From contig JBHJGU010000027.1 in NCBI GenBank assembly GCA_050331475.1, positions 45,636 through 109,635 on the forward strand: a stretch of DNA of 64,000 nt, in the 5' to 3' direction. Position 1 is the stretch's first letter; each line of letters begins with the position of its first letter. The notes under the pieces are model-generated. The model was not told the origin of the DNA. It saw only the letters and a list, made by a program, of their open reading frames with translations, and did no database searches. This DNA comes from JBHJGU01 sp050331475 (GTDB lineage: Bacteria; Pseudomonadota; Alphaproteobacteria; Caulobacterales; Maricaulaceae). The position numbers and the translations under genes were made by a program. Positions 45,641-54,747 of the stretch are shown here, piece after piece.

Positions 45641-47119
45641 ATGATGAGTCGTTCTGGATTAGGCTTAGCGCTCAGCGCGCTTGTGCTGTCCGGCTGTCTC
45701 AACGCTCGCCCCGCCCAACCCGACTTACGGATCCTCTATAACGAGACCGCGCAATACCATTTGCCCGACCGCAATCCAGTGGTGGTGATCCCCGGGGTCC
45801 TTGGCTCGCGGCTGCGCGACGCGGCGACCGGTCAGGTGGTTTGGGGCGCGTTCGAGCCCGCCTCCGCCAACCCCAACGATCCCGATGGTCTGCGCGCACT
45901 CGCTTTGCCAATCGCGCCGGATCAACCGCTTACAGAGCTCACCGATACGGTGCGCCCCGACGGGGTGCTCGACCGGGTGCGGTTGAAAGTCTTAGGCCTG
46001 CCCATCCAACTCCAAGCCTATGCGGGCATTCTCTCCACCTTGGGCGCGGGCGGGTATCGGGACCAGCAATTGGGCCTGAGCGGGGTGGATTACGGCTCCG
46101 ACCATTTCACGTGTTTTCAGTTCGACTATGACTGGCGGCGCGACAACACCGAAAACGCCGCCCGACTGAAAACGTTTCTCGACGAGCGCCGCCGCTTCGT
46201 GTCCGGCAAGTATCGGGAGGAGTTCGGCCTTCAGGTCCCCCCCGAGACCATCAAATTCGACATTGTCGCCCATTCCATGGGCGGCCTGATCTTGCGGTAT
46301 TTCCTGCGCTATGGCGATCAACCGATCACGCCGGAGCGCGCGCCGACGCTCGACTGGGCGGGGGCGAGTTATGTGGAGCGGGCGATCTTGGTGGGCACGC
46401 CCAACGCGGGGTCCGCGGCCTCGATGCTCAAGCTGATCAACGGTCAGACCGATGGCCGGCCCATCTTACCGCGTTATCCGCCAGCGCTGTTGGGCACTTA
46501 TCCCTCGCTCTACCAGCTCTTGCCGCGCACGCGGCATGGGGTCTTGGTGAGCGAGGGGGACACCGATCGGCGGATCGATATTCTGGATCCCGCGCTGTGG
46601 GCGCAGCAAGGTTGGGGGCTTGCAGACCCGAACCAAGACGGGGTGATCGCAGCGCTCTTGCCCCAAATGGCGGACCCCCAGGCGCGGCGTCGCCAAGCGC
46701 TCGCCCACCAGGCGCGTTTGCTCGCCCAAGCGGGCGCAGTGTTCGCCGCCCTCGATCGTCCGGCGACCCCGCCTAAGGGGCTGGAGTTTTTCGCCGTGGC
46801 GGGGGATGCGGCGCCAACGCCCAAGACGCTGAGCGTGGACGGCGCCACCGGCGCGGTCACCGTTTCCGACGACGCGCCCGGCGACGGCACGGTGTTACGC
46901 AGCTCGGTTTTGCTTGATGAGCGGGTGGGCGGGCCGTTCGAACCCCGGCTTAAAAGCCCCATTGGGTGGCGCAGCCAGCTCTTGCTGTTCTCCGACCATT
47001 TGGGCCTGACCAAAGACCCCGCCTTTTCGGACAATGTGCTCTATTGGCTGTTAGAGGACCCTCGGGGGGAAGCCTTCACCCCCGTCCGTCCGGAGCCCAA
47101 AACACACTTCTCCGATTAA
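45641..47119 (+). CDS. LCAT-like (lecithin-cholesterol acyltransferase family) lipoprotein
   Basis: 492-residue putative acylhydrolase or acyltransferase. The start has a lipobox (LVLSGCLNA; lipidation Cys19). An alpha/beta-hydrolase domain with PVVVIPGVLGSRL as the oxyanion strand, DYDWRRDN, and nucleophile Ser212 in IVAHSMGGLILRYFL fit the LCAT family (PF02450) which includes phospholipases and sterol acyltransferases. Asp and His of the triad are not assigned with certainty (GDGTVLRSS is the family's Asp/His area). Start ATG 45641 (GGAGA upstream). It lies at the left boundary of the AT-rich island. Confidence 0.8.
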   Translation: MMSRSGLGLALSALVLSGCLNARPAQPDLRILYNETAQYHLPDRNPVVVIPGVLGSRLRDAATGQVVWGAFEPASANPNDPDGLRALALPIAPDQPLTELTDTVRPDGVLDRVRLKVLGLPIQLQAYAGILSTLGAGGYRDQQLGLSGVDYGSDHFTCFQFDYDWRRDNTENAARLKTFLDERRRFVSGKYREEFGLQVPPETIKFDIVAHSMGGLILRYFLRYGDQPITPERAPTLDWAGASYVERAILVGTPNAGSAASMLKLINGQTDGRPILPRYPPALLGTYPSLYQLLPRTRHGVLVSEGDTDRRIDILDPALWAQQGWGLADPNQDGVIAALLPQMADPQARRRQALAHQARLLAQAGAVFAALDRPATPPKGLEFFAVAGDAAPTPKTLSVDGATGAVTVSDDAPGDGTVLRSSVLLDERVGGPFEPRLKSPIGWRSQLLLFSDHLGLTKDPAFSDNVLYWLLEDPRGEAFTPVRPEPKTHFSD

Positions 47120-48141
47120 ATTCTTATATTTGATCTGCAGCCATGACTTATTTTAAATAAATATGCGATTGATGTGAAAAAAATATTACTCAATTTCTAA
47201 TCAAGAGACCTTTTAACTGTGGCGATCATTCGCTTAACGAATTTATCATTTTGATTGATATCAGCATTCCATACAACCGTCGTACAATGATTGGTATCAA
47301 AATGTGTTTTATTCTCGTTAAAGACTTTTTCTTCACATATATATAATACTGGCTTTCCCAAACCTTCAGCGTAGCCTGCCTCCCAATACGCTCCATTATT
47401 GCCATCAGTAAGATCTGAAATTAGTACAGTGCTATTGCGAATTTGCACTCGCATAATATTGTCGATAATACCTGCACGTTCAACGTCGTCAAGCCGCAAC
47501 AGATTTAAACCAAGCTCAGTTGAGAAGGCAGGTCTAAGCTTCTCATTTACTATTCTCGTTAGTTCTTGATTTCGGAAGGCCATTGCTAAAAATACAGATT
47601 TGTTACTTAAGCTCCCTTTTTTCTGTTTTTCATAGATTTGCCAACCACGAAAGCTCAGTTCAATTTCACGCCGACTATCAGCATCGTAGGGACCGTAAAC
47701 ATTGATAATACTACGCTCTTTCGCCTGATCAATTATGCGATCGGCGGACCTCCTGTTAATTGAGCCAATTTGGGCCGACACTCGTTTTTCATCTGGCAGG
47801 TTTTTTCCGCGGGCCTCGAAATAATCTCCCACCAACGTTATGAGATTTTGCAATTGCCACATAGGATTGGGCAGCTTCTCATTAGACAAAGCTTCAATAA
47901 ATATAGAATCAATCAAAAATATTTCGGTACGGTTGTCGCGTCGCGCCAATCTATAGGATAAAATGGCACACATGAATTCGTCTAAACCATCACTTGACTC
48001 CCGATACATAGTCCAAGACGTACCAGAAATCGAAAATCGACCGCAAACGTCACACTCGAAATCCTCCCGGTCACCGCACCGCGGCAACCTATTAGCTACA
48101 CCTCCGTGAATGGACCCGCAAATGGGGCAGTCCAAAATGGA
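47120..48141. other. AT-rich island containing one gene
   Basis: About 1 kb that is clearly AT-richer than its surroundings: two 60-base lines counted by hand are 28% (47581-47640) and 47% (48001-48060) G+C, while neighbours are clearly GC-rich. It starts right after the LCAT-like stop codon and ends at the ispG stop. It has one gene (47197-48135), no recombinase and no obvious flanking repeats. Probably acquired horizontally. Confidence 0.8.
47197..48135 (-). CDS. Zinc-ribbon protein with nucleoside-deoxyribosyltransferase/TIR-like domain
   Basis: 312-residue protein with TTG start at 48135, six bases after the ispG stop. An N-terminal zinc ribbon has Cys3, Cys6, Cys28 and Cys31 (CPIC...CDVCGRFSISG). 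The middle (about 50-175) is helical. The C-terminal domain (about 180-312) reads VFLAMAFRN...GIIDNIMRVQIRNSTVLISDLTDGNNGAYWEAGYAEGLGKPVLYIC. The DLTxGNNGxYWEAGYAEGLGKPV block, with Asp241 and Glu252, is shaped like the active site of nucleoside 2-deoxyribosyltransferase and TIR-like nucleotide-binding folds used in antiphage systems. Family and function not confirmed; a stand-alone nucleotide-acting effector or sensor is inferred. Confidence 0.6.
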   Translation of the reverse strand: MDCPICGSIHGGVANRLPRCGDREDFECDVCGRFSISGTSWTMYRESSDGLDEFMCAILSYRLARRDNRTEIFLIDSIFIEALSNEKLPNPMWQLQNLITLVGDYFEARGKNLPDEKRVSAQIGSINRRSADRIIDQAKERSIINVYGPYDADSRREIELSFRGWQIYEKQKKGSLSNKSVFLAMAFRNQELTRIVNEKLRPAFSTELGLNLLRLDDVERAGIIDNIMRVQIRNSTVLISDLTDGNNGAYWEAGYAEGLGKPVLYICEEKVFNENKTHFDTNHCTTVVWNADINQNDKFVKRMIATVKRSLD

Positions 48142-49320
48142 TTACTCCGCCGCTTGGCTGGGCGTCGTTGCCGCCGCGGCGGCTTCGGCCGCCTCTTCGG
48201 CTTCCCGGGCGGTGCGCATTTGCTCAGCCCGTTGTTCGACAAGGCCCACAATGTGCTCGACCATGTCGTCGTTGGAGACGTTGTGGTCCGGCTTGCCGGA
48301 GACATACATCTTGCCCGCGTCCTTGCCCCCGCCGGTAAAGCCCAGGTCGGTGAAGAGCGCTTCACCGGGCCCGTTGACCACACAGCCAATGATCGAGAGT
48401 GAAATCGGCTCGGCGATGTGGGCGAGCCGGTCTTCGAGCTTCTCCACGGTTTTGATCACGTCAAAGCCCTGACGCGCACAGGACGGACAAGAGATGATGT
48501 TGACCCCGCGCGAGCGCAGATTGAGCGATTTAAGCATGTCGAAGCCGACTTTGATTTCCTCCACCGGATCGGCGGAGAGCGACACCCGGATGGTGTCGCC
48601 AATGCCCGACCACAACAACATGCCCAGCCCGATGGAGGACTTCACCGTGCCCATGCGCAAGCCGCCCGCTTCGGTCACCCCGATATGCAGCGGACAGTCC
48701 ACCGCTTCGGCTAGCGCTTGATAGGCGGCGACGGTCAAAAACACGTCCGACGCTTTGACCGAGATTTTGTATTCGTGGAAGTCATGGTCCTGGAGGATGC
48801 GCACATGGTCGAGCGCGCTTTCCACCATAGCCTCGGGGCACGGCTCGCCATATTTTTCCAGCAAATGGTTTTCCAGTGAGCCGGCGTTCACGCCGATACG
48901 AATCGCGCACCCATGGTCTTTGGCGGCCTGAACCACCTCTTTCACCCGCGCCGGGGAGCCGATATTGCCCGGATTGATGCGCAAGCACGCCGCGCCCGCT
49001 TGGGCGGCTTCGATCCCGCGCTTGTAGTGGAAGTGGATGTCCGCCACCAGCGGCACTTTGGCGGCCTTGGCGATGGTTTTGAACGCGGCGGTGGAGTCCG
49101 TATCCGGGCACGAGACGCGAACGATATCAGCGCCCGCTTCCTCTAACTCCCGGATTTGATTGATGGTGGCGTTGGCGTCCGAGGTCAGCGTGTTGGTCAT
49201 GGACTGCACGGAAATCGGCGCGTCCCCGCCCACTTCCACCTTGCCGACATTGATTTTCCGGCAGGCCCGGCGCTCGATCATCCGCCAAGGCCGCACCGCC
49301 ATCGCTTCGGAATGAGACAT
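48142..49320 (-). CDS. ispG: 4-hydroxy-3-methylbut-2-enyl diphosphate synthase
   Basis: GcpE; makes HMBPP from methylerythritol cyclodiphosphate in the MEP isoprenoid pathway, using a [4Fe-4S] cluster. 392 residues. The TIM-barrel part starts RRACRKINVGKVEVGGDAPISVQSMTNT; the Fe-S ligands are in ISCPSCARQGFDV (two Cys) and IGCVVNGPGEA, as expected for the bacterial enzyme. ATG 49320 has GAGAGG upstream; an earlier start is open but gives an unlikely N-terminus. The Ala/Glu-rich tail EAEEAAEAAAAATTPSQAAE is a lineage extra. The zinc-ribbon gene follows directly. Confidence 0.96.
   Translation of the reverse strand: MSHSEAMAVRPWRMIERRACRKINVGKVEVGGDAPISVQSMTNTLTSDANATINQIRELEEAGADIVRVSCPDTDSTAAFKTIAKAAKVPLVADIHFHYKRGIEAAQAGAACLRINPGNIGSPARVKEVVQAAKDHGCAIRIGVNAGSLENHLLEKYGEPCPEAMVESALDHVRILQDHDFHEYKISVKASDVFLTVAAYQALAEAVDCPLHIGVTEAGGLRMGTVKSSIGLGMLLWSGIGDTIRVSLSADPVEEIKVGFDMLKSLNLRSRGVNIISCPSCARQGFDVIKTVEKLEDRLAHIAEPISLSIIGCVVNGPGEALFTDLGFTGGGKDAGKMYVSGKPDHNVSNDDMVEHIVGLVEQRAEQMRTAREAEEAAEAAAAATTPSQAAE
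48145..48148 (-). promoter_or_regulatory. Ribosome site of the island gene inside ispG's last codons
   Basis: GGAG formed by the last codons of ispG (GGAG-TAA), nine bases before the TTG at 48135. The island gene therefore probably borrows its ribosome site from the host gene. Confidence 0.5.
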
Positions 49321-49424
49321 GATAGCCCTCTCGCCCGTTCTGCAGGGCGCGCACGCCGGCGTTCGCCCAACCAATTCGCAGGTCGTTTACACGCTCCGCG
49401 CGGGCGCGTCGACCGTCCGAATGT

Positions 49425-50186
49425 TCACGGCGCGCCTTCCGCGACGCGGTCGAGCCGCACCTCGGTCAAGGGTACGCCCGCCGGACCCAGCCGGCCCCGG
49501 GACACCCCGGAAACCACCATTTCGAACGCGCCGGCGTTCTCCACATTGACCCTAACGCCAGGCTCGGCGGCGAACGCCTCACCCGCCTGCAGATCCCCGC
49601 GAAACACCAGCCGACCGGCCGCGTCCTGCGCCTCCAGGAAGGCGCGCACATGGGCCTTCAACGTGATCTTTTCGTCCAAAGCGGCCGAGGGCTCCGGCGC
49701 TAGCCATGCGCGATAGTCCGAGCTGGGCGCCGGGGTCGGCGGATACCGATAATTGGCCTGAGCGTCGGGCCGCCAAACTGCGAGGCCCAAAACCCCAAGG
49801 GCTGCAAGCGCGAAGGCTAAAGCCGACCGCGGCGCGCGAATGGCCGGACGGTCCACCGGGGTCAACCGCTCCATCCCCGCCGCATGCGGGCGCATCGCCT
49901 CGCGATAGTGTTGAGCGGCGGCCTCCGCATCCAGGCCGAGCGCTTGGGCGTAGGTTTTGACAAACCCAACACCATAGGCCCGACCGGGAAGGGCCGCCCA
50001 GTCGTCGGACTCAAGCGCGCGCAGAAAATCGATGCGAATTTTCGTCGCGTCGACGGCGTCGTCTAAGGACCAGTTGTTCCGTAAGCGCGCGGCGGTCAGA
50101 CGCTCCCCCAGCGTGTCGGGGACAGGTTCGCAAAGCGGCGTGGATGGGCTCTGGCCGTCTTTTTCGAACCGTTGCGCGTCGAACAT
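49425..50186 (-). CDS. RodZ-like protein (HTH plus DUF4115)
   Basis: 253-residue bitopic inner-membrane protein. An N-terminal Xre-type helix-turn-helix (about 25-95: LGERLTAARLRNNWSLDDAVDATKIRIDFLRALESDDWAALPGRAYGVGFVKTYAQALGLD), one membrane helix (about 122-138) and a C-terminal DUF4115 beta domain (about 170-245: VRAFLEAQDAAGRLVFRGDLQAGEAF...GVRVNVENAGAFEM) form the RodZ architecture, which links MreB to the cell wall. It lies upstream of ispG on the same strand, as in many Alphaproteobacteria. Confidence 0.9.
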   Translation of the reverse strand: MFDAQRFEKDGQSPSTPLCEPVPDTLGERLTAARLRNNWSLDDAVDATKIRIDFLRALESDDWAALPGRAYGVGFVKTYAQALGLDAEAAAQHYREAMRPHAAGMERLTPVDRPAIRAPRSALAFALAALGVLGLAVWRPDAQANYRYPPTPAPSSDYRAWLAPEPSAALDEKITLKAHVRAFLEAQDAAGRLVFRGDLQAGEAFAAEPGVRVNVENAGAFEMVVSGVSRGRLGPAGVPLTEVRLDRVAEGAP

Positions 50187-50261
50187 GTGTGCGCCGCCTT
50201 TTCTCGCCCGTCTTTATGACAATGAGTTAACTGCGATTTGATCTGGTTTTCAACAGCTCTG

Positions 50262-52523
50262 TCACAAAAGACCCGACGCGTTCAGGTGATTTTCAACAAG
50301 CGATCGCAGATCGGAAACGTTCCGAGCCAAGGCGTCTTCCAATTTCGCGCCAAGCCCCGCGGCGTCAAGCTTAAACGCCAAGCGCTTAATGGGTCCTATA
50401 CCCGACGCGTTCATAGATAAATCATCAAAACCCAGCGCAATTAGGGCCGCCGCCTCAACCGGTCGGCCCGCGATCTCCCCACAAACGGACACCGGCGCGC
50501 CCGCGCGGCGGCACGTATCCAGCATATGCCGAAACAACCACACAGCGGCTGGACTGAGCGGATCATACCGCCCGGCCACCCGACTATTGCCGCGATCGGC
50601 GGCGAAATAATACTGCAACAGATCGTTGGCCCCGATAGAGACAAAGTCCGCCTGGGCGAGCAAGGGCTCCAACCGGCACGCGATCGCGGGCGTCTCCACC
50701 ATCGCGCCCACGCGCACGTCGGCGGGCAGGACCCGACCGCGCTTGGCGTTCCACGCCAATTCCTTGTCGACTAGTAATTTTGCGGCGGAGAATTCTTCGG
50801 GCGTTGCGATCAGCGGAAACATGATCCGCAAAGCTCGTCCGCCCGCCGCAGCGATCAAAGCGCGAAGTTGATATCGCAGTAAGCCCGGCCGATCGAGCGC
50901 CATACGCACCGCCCGCCAGCCCAAGGCGGGGTTCTCCTCCGGCTCGCGGCGCAGATAGGGCAACACCTTATCCCCGCCCAAATCGAGTGTACGGAACGTG
51001 ACCGGTCGGTCGCCGGCGGCGTCCATAACCGCGCGATAAAGCGCTTCTTGGGCGGATTGGCGCGGCAGAGCGTCGGACACCATGAATTGGAACTCGGTGC
51101 GAAACAGGCCGACTCCGTCCGCCCCGGTCGCCGCAATTTGGGGCAGATCGACCGTCAGCCCGGCGTTGAGCGACAGGCGAAGAGCCCGACCGTCCGCGGT
51201 GACCGCCGCGCGAGCGCGATCCGCGGCGTAGAGTTCTTGGCGCTGATCGCGGACGGTGATTTTCTGCTCATAGGCGGAGCGCACTTCCCGGGTCGGGCGT
51301 ACATGAACCTCGCCCAACCCGCCGTCGATAACGATGGCGTCCCCGCTTTCGACGCATTCCAGCAAGCCGTCGAGACGACCAACCATGGGCACGCCCAGGG
51401 CGCGCGCGACAATGGCGGCGTGGGAGTTGGGCGAGCCCTCCTCCACCGCAATCCCGCGTAGCCGCGCGCGGTCATAATCCAGAAGCTCCGCGGGCCCGAT
51501 GAAGCGCGCCGCCAGGATGGCGTTTTCCGGCAGGGGCGGCGCGATCGGTTCGCCCGCTTCGGCCGCCAAATGGCGGAGTAACCGGTTCGATAGGTCTTCA
51601 AGGTCGTGCAGCCGCTCGCGCAAATAGGGCTCTCTGGCGGACAAGAGACGCGCGCGTTGCTCGTTGCGCACCCGCTCAACGGCGGCTTCTGCGGTCAGCC
51701 CGGATTTCGCCGCTTCGCGCAGCCGGCTTAACCAGCCGCGATCGTGGGCGAACATGCGATAGGTTTCAAGCACTTCACGCGGCGCGCCGGACAAGGGCGC
51801 ATCGCCTTCCACCAGCGCGTCCACCGCCTGGCGCATGCCGTTTACCGCGGTGTCGATGCGCGTCAGCTCAGCCTCTGAGTCCGCTGCGAACAGCCGCGAG
51901 GGCGCCACGTGGGGGGCGTGGACCACGGCCACCCCCATCACCACGCCGTCTGCGATCGCCTCCCCGCGCAGGCGCTCGGGCCGGGACGGCTTAAGCGCCA
52001 GTTCCGCGAGCGCGTCGTCTTTATCGTCGAGCCCGGAGGAGGCGACCAGTTCGGCGAGCACCATGGCGATGGTCTGCAACGCCTCAATCTCTTCCTCGCC
52101 ATAGCGGCGTTGGGCCTGGTTCTGAACCGCCAGGACGCCCAGAAGTCGACCGCCGCGCAAAATCGGCACGCCGAGGAACGATTGGTAGGGGTCTTCACCG
52201 GTCTCCGGATGGTAGGAGAATTTCGGATGCCCGGGCGCGTTGGTCAGGCTTAACGGCCGCGCATGGTCCGCAACCGCGCCGATTAGTCCTTCGCCCGGGG
52301 CGAGGCGAGTGGCGTGCACGGCCTCGCGCTTAAGTCCTTCCGTCGCGCAAAGCTCTAACTCCCCGGTTTTGCGACGTAAATAGATCGAGCAGACCTCGGA
52401 GACCATGTTGGAGGCGATCGCGCGCACTAAAGCGTCCAGGCGCGCCTGCGGATCGTCGGCCCGAGACATGACCGAACGGATCTGACGCAACAACAAGCGC
52501 GGGCCGGGGGCTGCGACCGCCAT
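50262..52523 (-). CDS. ptsP: PEP-protein phosphotransferase, nitrogen PTS enzyme I
   Basis: 753-residue EINtr. Residues 15-165 form a GAF domain (sensing, in Azotobacter glutamine) followed by PTS enzyme I: the phospho-His domain with His368 in EEGSPNSHAAIVARALGVPMVG, and the PEP-binding barrel (VGLFRTEFQFM, FRTLDLGGDKVLPYL, FPLIATPEEF, SIGANDLLQYYFAADRGN, SVCGEIAGRP). It starts the nitrogen-phosphotransfer relay to NPr and EIIANtr, linking C/N status and stress responses. GAGGAGA before the ATG. Sits 47 bases after lysC, its usual partner in Alphaproteobacteria. Confidence 0.97.
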   Translation of the reverse strand: MAVAAPGPRLLLRQIRSVMSRADDPQARLDALVRAIASNMVSEVCSIYLRRKTGELELCATEGLKREAVHATRLAPGEGLIGAVADHARPLSLTNAPGHPKFSYHPETGEDPYQSFLGVPILRGGRLLGVLAVQNQAQRRYGEEEIEALQTIAMVLAELVASSGLDDKDDALAELALKPSRPERLRGEAIADGVVMGVAVVHAPHVAPSRLFAADSEAELTRIDTAVNGMRQAVDALVEGDAPLSGAPREVLETYRMFAHDRGWLSRLREAAKSGLTAEAAVERVRNEQRARLLSAREPYLRERLHDLEDLSNRLLRHLAAEAGEPIAPPLPENAILAARFIGPAELLDYDRARLRGIAVEEGSPNSHAAIVARALGVPMVGRLDGLLECVESGDAIVIDGGLGEVHVRPTREVRSAYEQKITVRDQRQELYAADRARAAVTADGRALRLSLNAGLTVDLPQIAATGADGVGLFRTEFQFMVSDALPRQSAQEALYRAVMDAAGDRPVTFRTLDLGGDKVLPYLRREPEENPALGWRAVRMALDRPGLLRYQLRALIAAAGGRALRIMFPLIATPEEFSAAKLLVDKELAWNAKRGRVLPADVRVGAMVETPAIACRLEPLLAQADFVSIGANDLLQYYFAADRGNSRVAGRYDPLSPAAVWLFRHMLDTCRRAGAPVSVCGEIAGRPVEAAALIALGFDDLSMNASGIGPIKRLAFKLDAAGLGAKLEDALARNVSDLRSLVENHLNASGLL

Positions 52524-52570
52524 TCGGTCTCCTCTGAAAACGCTCAGACGCGACTATACGCGATCCGCGC

Positions 52571-53824
52571 TCAATCGCGGGATCGATCCAAGCCGTAGGC
52601 TGCATGAAGCGCCCGAACCGCCAGCTCGGTATACTCCGCATCGATCAAGACGCTGATTTTAATCTCAGACGTGGAGATCACTTGAATGTTGATCCCCCGG
52701 TCGGCAAGCGCGGTGAACATGGTTTGCGACACGACCAGATGACTTTTCTGCCACAGCCCGATCTCGGAAATCTTCGCCACGTCGGCATCCGCGGTGAGGC
52801 TTTCGAAGCTGAGCTCGGTCTGACGACGCTCCAAAATCGCCACCGCACGATCCAGATCCGCCCCGCCGACGGTGAACTCCATATTCGCCGCCTCTGCGGA
52901 CCGCGCGCGCGACTGCACAATCATGTCCACATTGACGTGTTCGTCGGCGAGTACTTGGAAAACGCGCGCCGCGACGCCGGGATGGTCCGCCAAGCCCAAA
53001 AGCGTGATCTTCGCGTCATCGCGCGAATAAGCGACGCCTGAGACGATGCGCTTTTCCATGATGTCGTCCTCTTCACAAACCAACGTGCCCGGGTTTGGCG
53101 CGCCCACCGCGAGAAAGCTTGAGAGCACCCGCAGGCGCACCGACTTCGCCATGGCGAGTTCCACCGAGCGGGTTTGCAGCACTTTCGCGCCTAAGGACGC
53201 CATTTCCAGCATTTCTTCATAGCTGATGCGGTCGATGCGCCGGGCGCGGCGTTCGATTCGCGGATCGGTGGTGTAGACACCATCCACATCGGTAAAGATA
53301 TCACAGCGATCCGCCTCAAGGGCGGCGGCTAACGCAACGGCCGAGGTGTCCGAGCCGCCTCGGCCCAGGGTGGTGATCCGTCCGTCCGGACCAGCGCCTT
53401 GGAAGCCGGCCAGAACTGCGATCTCACCGTCGTCCACCGCTTGAGCCAGCGGGTCTACGGCGATGTCTTGAATGCGCGCTTGACCGTGCACACCGGTGGT
53501 CCGCACCCCGGCCTGCCAGCCCAACCAGGATCGAGCGCGCAAGCCTTGCGCGCGTAAGGCCAAGGCGGTGAGACCGGCGCTCACCTGTTCACCTGACGCG
53601 ACCACCGCGTCGTATTCATCCTGGCCGCCGCCTAAGCCCTGGGCGGGCGGGCCGATGCGGCGGACATAGTCGACAAGCTTATTGGTCTCCCCCGCCATGG
53701 CGGAGACCACCACGGCCGGACGCTCCCCCGACCGCGCGGCTGCAGCCACGATTTGGGCCACATGCGCAATCCGGTCGAGGTCGGCCACCGAGGTGCCGCC
53801 GAATTTCATGACTATCCGCGCCAT
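52571..53824 (-). CDS. lysC: Aspartate kinase
   Basis: First enzyme of the Lys/Thr/Met branch: phosphorylates aspartate. 417 residues starting MARIVMKFGGTSVADLDRI; the amino-acid-kinase core has TLGRGGSDTSAVALAAAL and VDGVYTTDPRI, followed by two ACT domains (about 265-410: ITLLGLADHPGVAARVF..., VSQTMFTALADRGINIQVISTSEIKISVLID) that give feedback control. ATG at 53824 is used because an upstream in-frame extension of 40 residues would overlap the ubiG promoter zone. Divergent from ubiG with 155 bases between. Confidence 0.97.
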   Translation of the reverse strand: MARIVMKFGGTSVADLDRIAHVAQIVAAAARSGERPAVVVSAMAGETNKLVDYVRRIGPPAQGLGGGQDEYDAVVASGEQVSAGLTALALRAQGLRARSWLGWQAGVRTTGVHGQARIQDIAVDPLAQAVDDGEIAVLAGFQGAGPDGRITTLGRGGSDTSAVALAAALEADRCDIFTDVDGVYTTDPRIERRARRIDRISYEEMLEMASLGAKVLQTRSVELAMAKSVRLRVLSSFLAVGAPNPGTLVCEEDDIMEKRIVSGVAYSRDDAKITLLGLADHPGVAARVFQVLADEHVNVDMIVQSRARSAEAANMEFTVGGADLDRAVAILERRQTELSFESLTADADVAKISEIGLWQKSHLVVSQTMFTALADRGINIQVISTSEIKISVLIDAEYTELAVRALHAAYGLDRSRD

Positions 53825-53979
53825 CGCCCGCCTTCGCCGCGCCAAAGCCGGAGTGTAAGAAGCCCGGCGCCCGGGCGCAACGCTATCGGGCTTGCCATTC
53901 CCTGTGTTGCCCCACATTGGAGGGGGCGCGATTACGCGCCCCACCCTCTGCGTATCTTATGTCGTAAAGAGAGCGCGTT

Positions 53980-54747
53980 ATGCCGAAGACCGCCACTGTT
54001 GAAACGTTAAGGCCTGCGAGCGTCGATCCCGACGAGGTGGAGAAGTTTGCGAAAATCGCCGCCCAATGGTGGGATCCCGCGGGCAAGTTCAAACCGCTGC
54101 ACAAATTCAATCCCGTGCGGTTGGGCTTTATTCGCGACGAGATCTGCGCCCGCTTCGGGCGCGATGCGGACGCGCGCCGGCCGTTTGATGGGCTCAAACT
54201 GCTCGATGTGGGCTGCGGCGGCGGCCTTGTGTCGGAACCCATGGCGCGGTTAGGCGCAACCGTGACCGGGATCGACGCCACAGAGGCGAACGTCAAAACC
54301 GCGTCTGTCCACGCCGAACAATCCGGACTCAAGATTGACTATCGCCATGGCGCGCCGGAGCTTTTGGCCGAGGCCGGCGAAGGTTCCTATGACGTGGTGC
54401 TCAACCTCGAAGTGGTTGAGCACGTCGCCGATGTTGAGGGTTTTCTGAAAACCTGCGCCAGCCTTGTGGCGCCCGGCGGGGTGATGGTGCTGGCCACGAT
54501 TAACCGCACCGCCAAAGCCTTTGTCACAGCGATCGTCGGCGCGGAATACGTGCTCGGCTGGCTGCCCCGCGGCACCCACCAATTCGACAAGCTGGTGCGG
54601 CCCGATGAGATCCGCAGCGCGCTTAGCCCAGAAGGGCTAACGCTCGAGGGCCCGATTGGGGTGAGCTACAACCCGCTGACCGACGCCTGGCGGCTCTCCG
54701 GCGACGCATCGGTCAATTACATGATGGTGGCGATCAAGCCGGGCTAA
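53980..54747 (+). CDS. ubiG: Ubiquinone O-methyltransferase
   Basis: SAM-dependent methyltransferase for two O-methylation steps of ubiquinone synthesis. 255 residues. VDPDEVEKFAKIAAQWWDPAGKFKPLHKFNPVRLGFI is the family start; SAM motif I is LDVGCGGGLVSEPMARLGATVTGID (Gly loop 76-82), then VVLNLEVVEHVADVEGFLKTC and ATINRTAKAF. HQFDKLVRPDEI and SYNPLTDAWRLSGDASVNYM are UbiG-type. Lies divergent from lysC, a common alphaproteobacterial arrangement. Confidence 0.97.
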   Translation: MPKTATVETLRPASVDPDEVEKFAKIAAQWWDPAGKFKPLHKFNPVRLGFIRDEICARFGRDADARRPFDGLKLLDVGCGGGLVSEPMARLGATVTGIDATEANVKTASVHAEQSGLKIDYRHGAPELLAEAGEGSYDVVLNLEVVEHVADVEGFLKTCASLVAPGGVMVLATINRTAKAFVTAIVGAEYVLGWLPRGTHQFDKLVRPDEIRSALSPEGLTLEGPIGVSYNPLTDAWRLSGDASVNYMMVAIKPG

